The notes under the pieces: generated by a model
The model's database searches: none
What the model was told of the DNA's origin: nothing
The model's input: only the letters and a program-made list of their open reading frames with translations
Part shown: positions 35,277 through 44,129 of the stretch, piece after piece
Layout of the letters: each line of letters opens with the position of its first letter
Numbering within the stretch: position 1 is the stretch's first letter
Source: Spartobacteria bacterium
Lineage (GTDB): Bacteria; Verrucomicrobiota; Verrucomicrobiia; Chthoniobacterales; UBA10450
Assembly: GCA_003134785.1 (NCBI GenBank)
Contig: PLCN01000013.1
Location: forward strand, 1 to 64,000
DNA: 64,000 nucleotides
Direction of reading: 5' to 3'
Position numbers and translations under genes: made by a program

Positions 35277-36002
35277 ATGGAGTTCCTGATCCACCACCAC
35301 GGCCGCGAAATCGGCCCTTACACCGAATCCGAAGTGCGCAGCCGACTCATCTCCGGCGCGATCACTTCAGCCGAGTTGTGCTGGCATGAAGGCGCCACCG
35401 ATTGGAAACCGGTATCCTCCTTCGATCAGTTCAACACGAGCTACCCGCCAAGGCCACCGCCTCTTCCTCCCAGGGCTGTGTCGCTAACACCGCCTTCACC
35501 ATCACCTGCCTTGGATCCCAAAACCCTTGGCTCCTATACGCGCATAACCCTTCAGCCTAACGAACGGGCGCTGCACAAAACAACCATCCATTGGATGGTT
35601 CTCGTGCTCCCCTTCTTTGCCGCGTTATTCGCCCTCATCCTCATCGTTCCGATCGCCATGATCGCTTCCTGGAAAGGATACCTAGTCGCCTGGCTGTTGT
35701 TGATTATTCCCTTAGCTATCGTCGCCTCCGCGGCGGTTACCGTGAAAACAAGTGAGCTGGTCATTACCGACCGTCGCGTCCTGATCAAGGTCGGATTCAT
35801 TCAACGCCAGACCTTCGAGATGTTCATCTCAAAAATCGAAGCAGTTGCCGTCGCTCAAGGCATGTTTGGCAAAATGCTGGATTACGGCACCGTCGAAATT
35901 CGCGGCACCGGCGGCTCCTCCGAATCCTTTACCACCATCGTCGCTCCCTTACAGTTTCGCGACGCCATCCAGCTAGTCCAAAGCGATTCGGAACGACGTT
36001 AG
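35277..36002 (+). CDS. GYF_2 / bacterial PH domain membrane protein
   Basis: A 241-residue protein. Residues 1-50 form a GYF_2-type domain (EFLIHHHGREIGPYTESEVR, SRLISGAITSAELCWHEGAT). A Pro-rich linker precedes two membrane helices (about residues 108-150) and a bPH_2 domain (SELVITDRRVLIKVGFIQRQ, FEMFISKIEAVAV). GYF_2 domains bind proline-rich peptides; bPH_2 domains occur in membrane stress proteins. It lies between the two quinone-oxidoreductase paralogues on the other strand. Confidence 0.82.
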   Translation: MEFLIHHHGREIGPYTESEVRSRLISGAITSAELCWHEGATDWKPVSSFDQFNTSYPPRPPPLPPRAVSLTPPSPSPALDPKTLGSYTRITLQPNERALHKTTIHWMVLVLPFFAALFALILIVPIAMIASWKGYLVAWLLLIIPLAIVASAAVTVKTSELVITDRRVLIKVGFIQRQTFEMFISKIEAVAVAQGMFGKMLDYGTVEIRGTGGSSESFTTIVAPLQFRDAIQLVQSDSERR

Positions 36003-36078
36003 CGCCAGCGGCGCCGCGTCGGTCCTGTCATTCGCTTGGCGCGTACCCTTTCGGAGTTCGAACTTCTCCGCGTCCGCT

Positions 36079-37116
36079 CTAATTCTTCGGTTCGTCGGCA
36101 ACCTGTAACACGATCTTACCTCGCGTGTGACGCGTCGCGATCTGTTCGTGTGCTTTCGCCACTTCCGATAACGGCAGGACTTGCGACACGACTGGCGTGA
36201 CCTTTTTTGCTTCGATTAGCCGCGTCAGCTCCTCGAGCACGTTTGCCTTTGGACTGGAACGAATCGCCGCGCCGCGGATCCCGTGCGCATTCAGTGCCGC
36301 TCGATCCGGCTCGTCCGCGATTGACACAATGATGCCGCCTTTCCTCACCACGCCGTACGATCGTTTCAGCGTCTCTTCGCCCACCGTGTCCAGGACCACA
36401 TCGACATCTTTGGCGACATCTTCGAACTTTGTCTTCCTGTAATCGATTGCCTGATCGGCGCCTTGCTGCTTGAGGAAATCTTGATTCGCGGTTGAAGCCG
36501 TCGCGATCACTTTTGCACCCCGCGCCTTCGCGATTTGGATCGCGAAATGTCCGACTCCGCCCGACCCGCCGTGGATGAGCACCGTCTGTCCCGACCTCAA
36601 CTTCGCGGTCTCGATCAATGCCTGCCACGCCGTCGAAGCCGCTGCCGGAACCGCGGCCGCTTCGGCATAACTCAACACTTTTGGTTTGGGCGAGGCCTCA
36701 CTCTCCTTCGCCACCGCGAATTGTGCGTATCCACCTTCGCTCGCCAGCGTAAAAAAAGCATAAACCGCATCGCCCACCTTGAACTTGCCAATCTTCGCTC
36801 CCGTTTTCTCCACCACACCAGCGGCGTCCATTCCCAGAATCAGCGGCAGCTTGTCCCCGATCAGTTGCGCCAGATAACCCTAACGAATCGCCGCGTCCAC
36901 CGGATTAACCGACGCCGCGATGACGCGAATAAGGATTTCATCCTCTTTCGGCTCGGGCCTCGGCACAGCCTCAAGCTTCAACACATCCATCCCGCCATAC
37001 GCGTGAATAACCACCGCCTTCATTGTTGCCTTCTCCGCTTGAGTAGCAGCCTGACAAGGCAGGATCGCCAATGTCGTTAGACCACAAAGCACTGTTAGCC
37101 GGCTTGAAATTCGCAT
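36079..37116 (-). pseudogene. exported quinone oxidoreductase paralogue with in-frame stop
   Basis: Second copy of the exported MDR protein at 33981, with the same signal-peptide layout (SRLTVLCGLTTLAILPCQAA). The frame is intact throughout except for one TAG at 36880-36882, between ASVNPVDAAIR and GYLAQLIGDKLPLILGMDAAG. The paralogue has a Ser at the aligned place, so a one-base change (TCG to TAG) explains it. Downstream motifs are unharmed (TVLIHGGSGGVGHFAIQIAK). This is a young nonsense mutation or a base-call error. The downstream part has its own ATG (36831), but a product from there would lack the N-terminal strands. Confidence 0.85.
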
Positions 37117-37260
37117 CTTCCCAGCGTCTCCTTTAACCACAACCGGAAGCGAGCCCAAAATATGCGCTATCGTTGGTCAAGGGGGGAATGTTTCGCCTTC
37201 AGAGAAACGCTGCTGATCTTGCGGCAGCGTCAGTGGACTTGGCAGGATGATTCCATGCAT

Positions 37261-37437
37261 CTAACTAAGCAACGATCTCTTTTTGTCGATCTTTCGCGCA
37301 CCCATCGGCTGCATCGTCTTCAGATTCACGCGCGTAATAATGTTACCACCGTTATCGAAAACATGCACGTGCCGTGGCGAGTGATCGCCGATCCACCAGA
37401 TAAAGATGTACCCACCACGACGGATTCCTCCATTAGG
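37261..37437 (-). pseudogene. DUF4160-like small protein relic
   Basis: A 58-codon open frame without a start codon, closed upstream by two stops (TGATGA). It reads GGIRRGGYIFIWWIGDHSPR, then HVHVFDNGGNIITRVNLKTM and KIDKKRSLLS. The (G)DHxPxHVHV core is characteristic of DUF4160-type small proteins, often paired with DUF2442 or found in toxin-antitoxin-like loci. The N-terminal Met segment and the usual last dozen residues are missing. No DUF2442 partner is seen. It is probably decayed. Confidence 0.5.
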
Positions 37438-37553
37438 TCATCACTCTGTGAATGCGCGACTTTTCGGCGGACACCGAGCCAACTGAAAAGAGAATCGTTG
37501 CGATGAGGGGAATCAAACTCACGACCTATCTTACTATTCTTCGACTTTTGGGT

Positions 37554-37614
37554 GCGAGCCCTTTTTCCACAAGCGGCGCAGCTCTCCCGGGCTCGACAGA
37601 GTCTCCTCCTACCA
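37554..37614. repeat. TGGTAGGGCGAGACTCCGTC repeat, degenerate copy 2 (inverse)
   Basis: The right part (gggctcgacagagtctcctcc) is the inverse of the 30724 unit with mismatches. A nearby gcgagccc at the left gives an inverted pair. Intergenic. Confidence 0.45.
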
Positions 37615-37745
37615 ATTCGCGCACCGAGTGCGTCGGTGATTCACATCTCTTCAGAACTCGTGCTCGAAGCAGACGGATTGGCGCCGACTGCGGCCGCGCT
37701 TTCCCGCTTCCTAATTTTCCTGCATGCTGATAAAGCCGGACGGCG

Positions 37746-38843
37746 ATGAAGCGAATGCTCTGGCTCGATATAGCGAAGGGATTGGCGATTCTTTGGGTCG
37801 TTTACTTTCACTTTTTCACGACCTACTTCGAGCATGGGTCGCTTCCGCCGGCAGATTGGAGCGGATTTGCGGCCGGCGCGTTGACCATCCTCAGGCTTGT
37901 CTGGCTCAAGGTGACGGGGCTCGGCTTCCATGCTGTGGGCGTGTTTATTATTCTGAGCGGCTGGGCGCTCATGCAATCGACGATGCGCCGCGCGGAGTCG
38001 GGCGCGATGGCGTGGGGAGCATGGTATCGCTCGCGGCTCTTCCGTCTTTATCCAATGTACTGGGTCGCGCATTTGGTTTACCTCCTCTCGCCGTTCGTCG
38101 CCCGCTTCGAACAGATCGACAGCCGCATCGTGCTGAGTCTGCTTGGTCTGCGGTTCGTGAACATCGGGATGAACTTCTACTACCTGAACGCGGCCTGGTG
38201 GTATTTCTCCATGCTCATTCAGTTCTATCTGATCTTTCCGCTGCTTTTTTGGTCGGCAAGGAAACTAGGACCGTGGACTTTCTTGCTCGCAGCATGCGTC
38301 GTCGGATTCTTGGCGCGCTATGTGTTGCTCATTGGCTATCCGCAGGATGGCTTGTGGCTCCAAGGAGGTTTCGCGATCTCCCGGCTGCCCGAATTCGCTT
38401 TGGGCATGGCGCTGGGAATGTGGCACAGCCAATCACCCGCGCGAGCAGAACGCTTTTTCCTCGGCGGCGCGGGATTGCTGACCGGCTTGCTGCTCTATCC
38501 CGCGGCGCTCCAGCTCTATCATAACGGCTACACTTACATTTTCGTCGATTTCGCCACGGGCGCCTGCTGCTTTCTCGAAGTGGTTGGCGTTGCTGGAATC
38601 ATTGCGCGATTCGCGAGACCCGCCAAGGTGTTCGGCCTTGTCGGAGCGTTTTCTTACGGCATTTATCTCGTGCACCATCCCTACGTTATCTGGTTGGGAC
38701 TGCGCATCCGGGAGCAACCGATCTGGATGTTTCTGCTTATCGCTGTCGTAACGCTAACCGTCCTCAGCGCGTGGGGAATCGTTTTGGAAAAAACGACCAA
38801 CGCGCTCGTGAACAAACTTATTCCCACGAGGAAGAAGGCGTGA
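37746..38843 (+). CDS. acyltransferase-3 family membrane protein (OafA-like)
   Basis: A 365-residue integral membrane acyltransferase with about ten helices. It begins MKRMLWLDIAKGLAILWVVY with the conserved D and a downstream His (YFHFF). It continues with GFHAVGVFIILSGWALMQS, RSRLFRLYPMYWVAHL and near the end SYGIYLVHHPYVIWLGL. Family members O-acetylate sugars of LPS, exopolysaccharide or peptidoglycan. No clear operon partner. Confidence 0.9.
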   Translation: MKRMLWLDIAKGLAILWVVYFHFFTTYFEHGSLPPADWSGFAAGALTILRLVWLKVTGLGFHAVGVFIILSGWALMQSTMRRAESGAMAWGAWYRSRLFRLYPMYWVAHLVYLLSPFVARFEQIDSRIVLSLLGLRFVNIGMNFYYLNAAWWYFSMLIQFYLIFPLLFWSARKLGPWTFLLAACVVGFLARYVLLIGYPQDGLWLQGGFAISRLPEFALGMALGMWHSQSPARAERFFLGGAGLLTGLLLYPAALQLYHNGYTYIFVDFATGACCFLEVVGVAGIIARFARPAKVFGLVGAFSYGIYLVHHPYVIWLGLRIREQPIWMFLLIAVVTLTVLSAWGIVLEKTTNALVNKLIPTRKKA

Positions 38844-38930
38844 CTAACGAGTAACGCACGCCGTATCGCTCGTTCCACCTCTCACCTTTCACTTCTCACT
38901 CGTCGTTACGCCGTGCCACCGCAACCAACG

Positions 38931-38955
38931 CGCCGGCATAGCGCCGCGGCTACAG
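38931..38955. repeat. variant of the GGCGGTCATAGACCGCC palindrome
   Basis: Reads cgccggcatagcgccgcggctacag, keeping the 'catag' centre and the 'gctacag' tail but with altered arms. Confidence 0.4.
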
Positions 38956-38996
38956 AGCCTTCGGAATCAGCGTCGATTTAGGGGCGCGGCGCGGCG

Positions 38997-39482
38997 TTAC
39001 TTAGCGGCTGCGACGCTGTTCGTTATGGCGCTGATTTCTTCCTGATGCTTCTCCTGGCCTTCAGGCGTGCCGCGAAGGATAACGAGGACACCTGCCTCTT
39101 TGGTTACTTCAATGCCCGTCAGAGTTAGCTTCACGACGTTTCCCTTTTCGTCTTTGGCGTCCAGGGTGTGCTCGACGACGTTCATGCCGTTCACCGTGCT
39201 CTTGGTATCCTTCCAGGTGTCGACGTCCGGCTTTACATGGAGCAAGGCAAACGCCTTATCGATGGAAGCGCCGAGGACCGCTGGATTGGTAGTAATGACA
39301 TCGATGAAGACCAGGCCATCTTCGGAACTGGCCGAGATCCCCTCGCCCGTAACGGCTGCTTTCCAACCCTCTGGGAACTTGATTGTCGCAACGGGTTTGT
39401 CCTCGGGAATCTTCAGCGTGTCGGACAGAGCTGGAGCCGTGAAGGCAAGAGCCATCAGAAAGCAGACGAGCGAATGTTTCAT
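38997..39482 (-). CDS. small exported protein of unknown function
   Basis: A 161-residue protein with a signal peptide (MKHSLVCFLMALAFTAPALS). The mature part has KFPEGWKAAVTGEGISASSE, FIDVITTNPAVLGASIDKAF and GNVVKLTLTGIEVTKEAGVL. The pattern (export, a 'FPEGW' start, a small alpha/beta domain) resembles periplasmic PsbP-like or DUF1795-like folds, but I cannot assign it firmly. Confidence 0.7.
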   Translation of the reverse strand: MKHSLVCFLMALAFTAPALSDTLKIPEDKPVATIKFPEGWKAAVTGEGISASSEDGLVFIDVITTNPAVLGASIDKAFALLHVKPDVDTWKDTKSTVNGMNVVEHTLDAKDEKGNVVKLTLTGIEVTKEAGVLVILRGTPEGQEKHQEEISAITNSVAAAK

Positions 39483-39652
39483 GGATCTCAATATAGAGCG
39501 ACTGGCGCGAGAGAAAAACAGAAAAGACATTTCGGACAGGATCAACGGTCTTAAATCGATGCCGGTCGTCTTGTAAATCCTGCCGGCACCCTTAATTTTG
39601 CATCCAGATGCCGTTGTTTTATCGGATCACTTATCACATCAAATTATTTCAT

Positions 39653-40195
39653 ATGAAGATCGAAACACTTAGATTGCTCGCCATCCTCGCGCTCGTGGCC
39701 ATGGGCGTTTTGTATTTTGCCCGACAACCCCGCGCGCAGGAGAATCGCGCGGTGGAAAATCATACGGCGGTAACGCCGACGGCGGCTGACCTCGCCTCGG
39801 CGCCGAAAGTCACGAAGCCCGACGCGGCCTGGAAAGCGCAACTAACCCCCGCGCAATACGCGGTGGCCCGCGGTAAGGGGACGGAGCCACCCGGTTCCAG
39901 CGGATTGTTGCGCGAGCATCGGCACGGTGTCTTTCGCTGCGTCGCCTGCGACGCTCCGCTGTTCGCGAGCGACGCAAAATTCGAGTCGGGCACCGGCTGG
40001 CCAAGTTTCACGAAGCCATTCGTTCCCGCCAATGTCACGGTCGCCAAGGACGGTAGCCTCGGCATGGAGCGTGATGAAGTTCTCTGCGCGCGTTGCGGCG
40101 CACACCTCGGCCATGTTTTCGACGATGGCCCGGCACCGACAGGTTTGCGCTATTGCCTGAACGGCGTGGTGTTGAAATTCGAAGAGCGTCCGTAA
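39653..40195 (+). CDS. msrB: peptide-methionine (R)-S-oxide reductase, membrane-anchored
   Basis: MsrB repairs methionine-R-sulfoxide. The 180-residue product has an N-terminal hydrophobic anchor (LLAILALVAMGVLYFA), a linker, then the SelR domain: LTPAQYAVARGKGTEPPGSS, zinc pairs CVAC and CARC, GTGWPSFTKPF, and HLGHVFDDGPAPTGLRYCLN with the catalytic Cys in RYCxN. The anchor places it in the periplasm. ATG 39653 is preferred; 39608 would add 15 residues ahead of the signal. Confidence 0.95.
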   Translation: MKIETLRLLAILALVAMGVLYFARQPRAQENRAVENHTAVTPTAADLASAPKVTKPDAAWKAQLTPAQYAVARGKGTEPPGSSGLLREHRHGVFRCVACDAPLFASDAKFESGTGWPSFTKPFVPANVTVAKDGSLGMERDEVLCARCGAHLGHVFDDGPAPTGLRYCLNGVVLKFEERP

Positions 40196-40344
40196 TCGCA
40201 ACGCGCGCTCCAGATCCGCTGGTCCAGCGGAGTTATCACGACTAGCAATATGCCGCCGGCGGGAGAAGGGCACGATTATCAACTGTGGGCCGTCGCACAG
40301 TCGTGATGATCGGACATTCCTAACGACTAACGAATTCCCAGCAG

Positions 40345-40373
40345 CGGCCGACGGTCATAGACGGCCGCTACAG
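40345..40373. repeat. GGCGGTCATAGACCGCC palindrome, copy 4 (variant)
   Basis: Reads cggccgacggtcatagacggccgctacag: the same centre and tail as copies 1-3 with slightly different arms. It lies just after the stop of the small gene at 40368 and overlaps its last codons. Confidence 0.6.
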
Positions 40374-40619
40374 CGGCTTCAATAAATCTGCGATGTAAGC
40401 TTCGATTTCGGCGCGTTGCTCAGGAGGAAACTCATCCGCAATGACTTTCCGGATTTGAGGCCAGCCCTCCGTTGGGACTTGCGTTGCGTAATCCACCAGA
40501 TCGTACCGTGTCGTAAAGTTTTTCTGCCTGGCATCGTCGGCCAAGTAAAGAGTTATTCCCTCCTTCGAAACAACGACATCCGTTCGGCCGGATTCCGGCG
40601 CGACCGTCCATTCCTTCAT
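40368..40619 (-). CDS. small protein of unknown function
   Basis: An 83-residue soluble protein, MKEWTVAPESGRTDVVVSKE through ADDARQKNFTTRYDLVDYAT. The start overlaps the stop of the upstream propeller gene by 4 bases (ATGA), so the two are translationally coupled. No family recognised. Its final codons run into a dispersed palindrome. Confidence 0.6.
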   Translation of the reverse strand: MKEWTVAPESGRTDVVVSKEGITLYLADDARQKNFTTRYDLVDYATQVPTEGWPQIRKVIADEFPPEQRAEIEAYIADLLKPL

Positions 40620-41293
40620 GGCTTTCCCTCTCCCGGCTTCGCAAACGAGATGATCTCGTGGGCTTCACGATGATTCGTCCAGAAAGATTCGCCGTCGAAA
40701 GCCAGGGAGCGGCACTGGAACGGCACTCGTGCGAGATCTTCTATCCGTGGCGTCTCTTCCCTCGGATCAAGGCGAGCTATCCGCCAATCGCCTTCACCTT
40801 GTTCGGTTCCGCGGAGGACGTAGATCAGGCCATCGACAAAGACATGGCCGCATATTTCAGCGCCAATCGCGATTTCGCGGAGGATGTCTCCCGTCGGGCC
40901 GAGCTTGAGTATCCTATGCTTATACCACTGGCTTAGGTAGAGATTGTTGCCATCGTAACTAACGTAGGAACCCGTTAGTTCCGGACAAGCGATCCGTTCA
41001 GTCTTCGAAAATCCCTTTCCCGGAAGGTATTGATGGAGGTAGCGATCATCTTCGGGACCCTCACCAATAGTAAACCAGATATCTTTTCCAGTAGAGACCG
41101 CTGCCCATGGAATTCCGGGAGCTTCAACTTCTTCCAGAACTTTCCATCTCTCCACCTCGATCTCATAGATGCGTCGCTGGTCGCGTGATCCCATCCAGAG
41201 CGCATTACCATGCCACGTGAGCGCCTGAGGTGTTATTGCTGGAGAGCGAAGCCGCCGTTGCTCAGCGATTGTTGGGAGTGTTTGTGTGTCCAT
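40616..41293 (-). CDS. SMP-30/NHL-like beta-propeller protein
   Basis: A 225-residue protein with no signal peptide. Repeated propeller strands occur: ALTWHGNALWMGSRDQRRIY, VSTGKDIWFTIGEGPED, YDGNNLYLSQWYKHRILKLG and SLAFDGESFWTNHREAHEII. This resembles glutamine-cyclotransferase or NHL-type sensors of about six blades. It is coupled to the small downstream gene at 40368. Confidence 0.7.
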   Translation of the reverse strand: MDTQTLPTIAEQRRLRSPAITPQALTWHGNALWMGSRDQRRIYEIEVERWKVLEEVEAPGIPWAAVSTGKDIWFTIGEGPEDDRYLHQYLPGKGFSKTERIACPELTGSYVSYDGNNLYLSQWYKHRILKLGPTGDILREIAIGAEICGHVFVDGLIYVLRGTEQGEGDWRIARLDPREETPRIEDLARVPFQCRSLAFDGESFWTNHREAHEIISFAKPGEGKP

Positions 41294-41368
41294 GTGTGGT
41301 TAGAAGGCAGGAGAGTAGCTTACGCAATTCGCGCCTATAGCTCTCGACGATCCGGCCGACCGTCACCT

Positions 41369-42028
41369 TTAGCTCTTCGGGTAATTCGGATCGGCTTTCA
41401 CTTCGAGAATTTGCGCGGTGTGGCGTTTGCAGTGCGCGCCATTGAAAATGAGCCATTGATAGGCATCCAGCGTCTTCAAGGCGGGGTGCTCCTCGAAGTG
41501 ATTCCGGAGATCATCCTTCGTCTCGGTCAGGTACGCGATTTCCTGGGCGCGTTTACTTTCGAAGTCTTTCACCAGCGCCGCTCGGGTCGCCCACCTTCCC
41601 GTCGGCTTCAACTGCTCCGGCGCCTGGGCCTTCCGGGAACGATCGGGAACCCTCGTCAAAATGATCTCGTCCTTGCCTTTTGCTTCCGCTGCTTTCTCGG
41701 GAGTGGCCGGAGATTTCATGATCTTACCGCTCACCAATTCCCAAATCGTTTGTTCCGCGATTGCAATATGCTCGGATACCTCCGCGATCGACCAGCGATC
41801 AGGCGCAGCTTTGAACTTCCACTGCGCATCCGAGAGACCCTCAGTGGCAGCGACGAAATCCTTCTGAGTTTGTTTGAGGTATTCGACCGCGCGATCGCGT
41901 TCCTCCTTCGTCAGCGTGCTGGATGCCGCGGCGGAGGTTTTAGGTGGGACCGGCGACGGCGAGCTTTGGCCGCAAACCGGGGACGCCGACACGGCGACGG
42001 CGAACAAGGCAAAGAATAGTAGTTTCAT
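41369..42028 (-). CDS. exported DinB-superfamily protein
   Basis: A 219-residue protein with a Sec signal (LLFFALFAVAVSASPVCG) followed by a DinB_2-like four-helix bundle: ALSxxQ-type LSDAQWKFKAAPDRWSIAEV, SEHIAIAEQTIWELV and GAHCKRHTAQILEVK. Candidate metal ligands are the His in SEHIA and the two His of HCKRH. DinB/YfiT proteins are usually cytosolic metal-dependent transferases, so the exported form is notable. Confidence 0.82.
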   Translation of the reverse strand: MKLLFFALFAVAVSASPVCGQSSPSPVPPKTSAAASSTLTKEERDRAVEYLKQTQKDFVAATEGLSDAQWKFKAAPDRWSIAEVSEHIAIAEQTIWELVSGKIMKSPATPEKAAEAKGKDEIILTRVPDRSRKAQAPEQLKPTGRWATRAALVKDFESKRAQEIAYLTETKDDLRNHFEEHPALKTLDAYQWLIFNGAHCKRHTAQILEVKADPNYPKS

Positions 42029-42317
42029 AATTCGATCTTAACCTTCGCTTTCGGCATGGGGAAGAGATTCTGCGCGAACAATTTTGCCCTCCCTCCCTGT
42101 GTAAATTCCGAGATCCGAGATCTTCGCCGCCCTTCCCCGACTCCTTTTCGGTAACGTCGACATCGATTTGCACCAGAAACTTGTCGGACGACAAACGGGG
42201 CTCCAACCATGCAGCTAAGGGCTCGAGCCGCAACCATTCTCGATCAAGGCGGATCATTACTTTTCCACTTCGAATTTACAACTTGCCTCGAAGCAGCAGA
42301 CCTGCTGGAAATCAGCC

Positions 42318-43478
42318 ATGGCTAACGTAATCACGGAAGTAACCAGCGACTCTGTCTTTGGCAGAATCGGCAAGTCTTTTGTCGGAATGCTTGTCGGCCT
42401 GGTCCTCATCGTCGGCTCGATCGTGCTCCTTTTCTGGAATGAAGGACGCGCCGTCGCCACTGCGAAAAGCCTGCGCGAAGGCGCCGCGACTGTCATCGAT
42501 GTGCCGAGCGACACGATTAACTCAGCCAATGATTCCAAGCTCATTCACGTGACGGGCGGCACTGCCGCCTCGGACCCGCTGGAAGACCCACTTTTCAATA
42601 TCTCCGAACCGGCCATCCGGCTGCGGCGTAACATCCAGGTCTACGAATGGAAGGAGAAGAAGGAAGAAAAGAAGCGCGACAAACTCGGCGGCGGCAAGGA
42701 AACCACCACGACCTACAGCTATGAAAAGACCTGGGCGCCCGATCTCATCAAGTCATCCTCGTTCAAAAGCCCCGAGGACCATCGCAACCCGGAAAGGCTG
42801 AAGGTTCCGAAGAAGGAATTCGTCGCCAAAGACGCCACGCTTGGGAAGTTCAAACTCACACCGTCGATCATCGATAAAATTCCCGGCGACGAAGCGATGG
42901 CGGTAACCGAGGAACAGCTGGCCAATGTCTCCGAGGACCTTCAATCGAAGCTTAAGTTCGAGAGCGACAAGTTTTACTTGGGGGCTGATCCCGATAGTCC
43001 AGCGATCGGGGACGAAAAGATTTCTTTCACCGTCCTACGTCCCGGCACGGTGAGTATAGTAGCGGCGCAAGCGAAGGAGAGCTTCGCGCCTTACCTGACG
43101 ACGAACGAGCGCGAGATCGAGTTAGTGGAGACGGGTAACGTGCCGGCGCCGCAGATGTTCGCGCACGCCCAGGCCGCTAATCGCACCCTGACCTGGATTC
43201 TGCGAGGCGTGGGTTTCGCCGCGATGTTCATCGGCGGGCTGCTTCTGCTCGGGCCACTTTCGGCTTTTGCCCATGTGCTCCCCTTTCTTGGCTCATTGGT
43301 GGATATTGGTTTCGCCATCGTGGCGTTTTTCGTCTCCGCCACCGTCTCGATACTGGTGATCGCGGCGGCATGGATCGTCTACCGGCCCATTCTGGGGATA
43401 GCTCTCATTGTAGCGGCCATCGCTTGCATCGTGCTTCTCAAATGTCTGCACACAAAGCGCGCGCCGGCTGTCGCCTAA
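42318..43478 (+). CDS. TMEM43-family membrane protein
   Basis: A 386-residue protein of the TMEM43/LUMA family. One N-terminal helix (GKSFVGMLVGLVLIVGSIVL) precedes FWNEGRAVATAKSLREGA, a family hallmark. A large extracytoplasmic part follows, then GPLSAFAHVLPFLGSLVDIG and further C-terminal helices. The role in bacteria is not known; in animals it is a membrane-organising protein. Confidence 0.9.
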   Translation: MANVITEVTSDSVFGRIGKSFVGMLVGLVLIVGSIVLLFWNEGRAVATAKSLREGAATVIDVPSDTINSANDSKLIHVTGGTAASDPLEDPLFNISEPAIRLRRNIQVYEWKEKKEEKKRDKLGGGKETTTTYSYEKTWAPDLIKSSSFKSPEDHRNPERLKVPKKEFVAKDATLGKFKLTPSIIDKIPGDEAMAVTEEQLANVSEDLQSKLKFESDKFYLGADPDSPAIGDEKISFTVLRPGTVSIVAAQAKESFAPYLTTNEREIELVETGNVPAPQMFAHAQAANRTLTWILRGVGFAAMFIGGLLLLGPLSAFAHVLPFLGSLVDIGFAIVAFFVSATVSILVIAAAWIVYRPILGIALIVAAIACIVLLKCLHTKRAPAVA

Positions 43479-43491
43479 GACCTTTCACCTC

Positions 43492-44022
43492 TTACCGCGA
43501 ACGCGCATTATCCGCGATCTCTCTCGACTCCTTCTCTTCGTTCGCGCCTTCCGCGTAACCGATCACAGCCGACCGCTCCTTATCCAGTTTGATTACGACC
43601 AGGCGCGTATGGATTCGGCGCGTCTCGTCGTTCCCGGCAGCGAGCCGGTAAATGATTGCATAGGGAGTAAAGCGCCCGTCCTTCTCAACCCCGCGCCATT
43701 CGACAACATCGTCGGCCTTGTGAGGAAAGGTTCCGCCACCCGCGTGCATCGTGGCCGAATACAAATCGACCGTCTGCTTCCCGAACCGGATGTTAATCCA
43801 GCTCCGCTCGTCGCCCGAAAGATGCAGGAGCTGATACCCTCCCAGACCTGGGAACAACGCCTCAAATCCTCCCTCCGGCACATCGCTTTCGTCTTTGAAC
43901 GAGATGCTATCCTTGCGCGCGGTGCTGGTATACTTCGATGTGACCTGCTCGCCGGCTGACATTGTGCCCGAGAATGCCAGCAGGCCAATCATGATTAACA
44001 AGCAGAAGGTAAGACGTTTCAT
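43492..44022 (-). CDS. small exported protein of unknown function
   Basis: A 176-residue protein with a signal peptide (LTFCLLIMIGLLAFSGTMSA). The mature domain reads GGFEALFPGLGGYQLLHLSG, DERSWINIRFGKQTVDLYSA, TPYAIIYRLAAGNDETRRIH and TRLVVIKLDKERSAVIGYAE. It looks like a single alpha/beta domain; family not recognised. Convergent with the TMEM43-like gene. Confidence 0.7.
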   Translation of the reverse strand: MKRLTFCLLIMIGLLAFSGTMSAGEQVTSKYTSTARKDSISFKDESDVPEGGFEALFPGLGGYQLLHLSGDERSWINIRFGKQTVDLYSATMHAGGGTFPHKADDVVEWRGVEKDGRFTPYAIIYRLAAGNDETRRIHTRLVVIKLDKERSAVIGYAEGANEEKESREIADNARSR

Positions 44023-44129
44023 TGAGTTAAGGGCGATCGTGGTGGACAGAAGGCCTTGCGCATTTCTTGGAACATCGCCTTGTTATACAAATCGGCCACG
44101 ATTAAGATTAATCGCGAACCCTCGAGATT

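Larger units (their letters stand above)
37117..37745. other. gene-poor spacer with a small relic and a repeat
   Basis: About 630 bp between the broken quinone oxidoreductase and the acyltransferase. It holds a DUF4160-like minus-strand relic (37261-37437) and a degenerate REP-like element (37554-37614). The remaining bases show nothing recognisable. Confidence 0.5.

Noticed and set aside
37490-37620. tRNA-like text (AGGTCGTGAGTTTGATTCC on the minus strand)
   Set aside because: The T-arm stem does not pair, no anticodon or acceptor stem can be built, and the rest of the segment is a degenerate palindromic repeat.
42025-42257. Possible small minus-strand gene (MIRLDREWLRLEPLAAWL...)
   Set aside because: The first 45 codons look protein-like and another frame (LGIYTGREGKIVRAE) could be a shifted end, but there is no family match, so a frameshifted gene cannot be supported.
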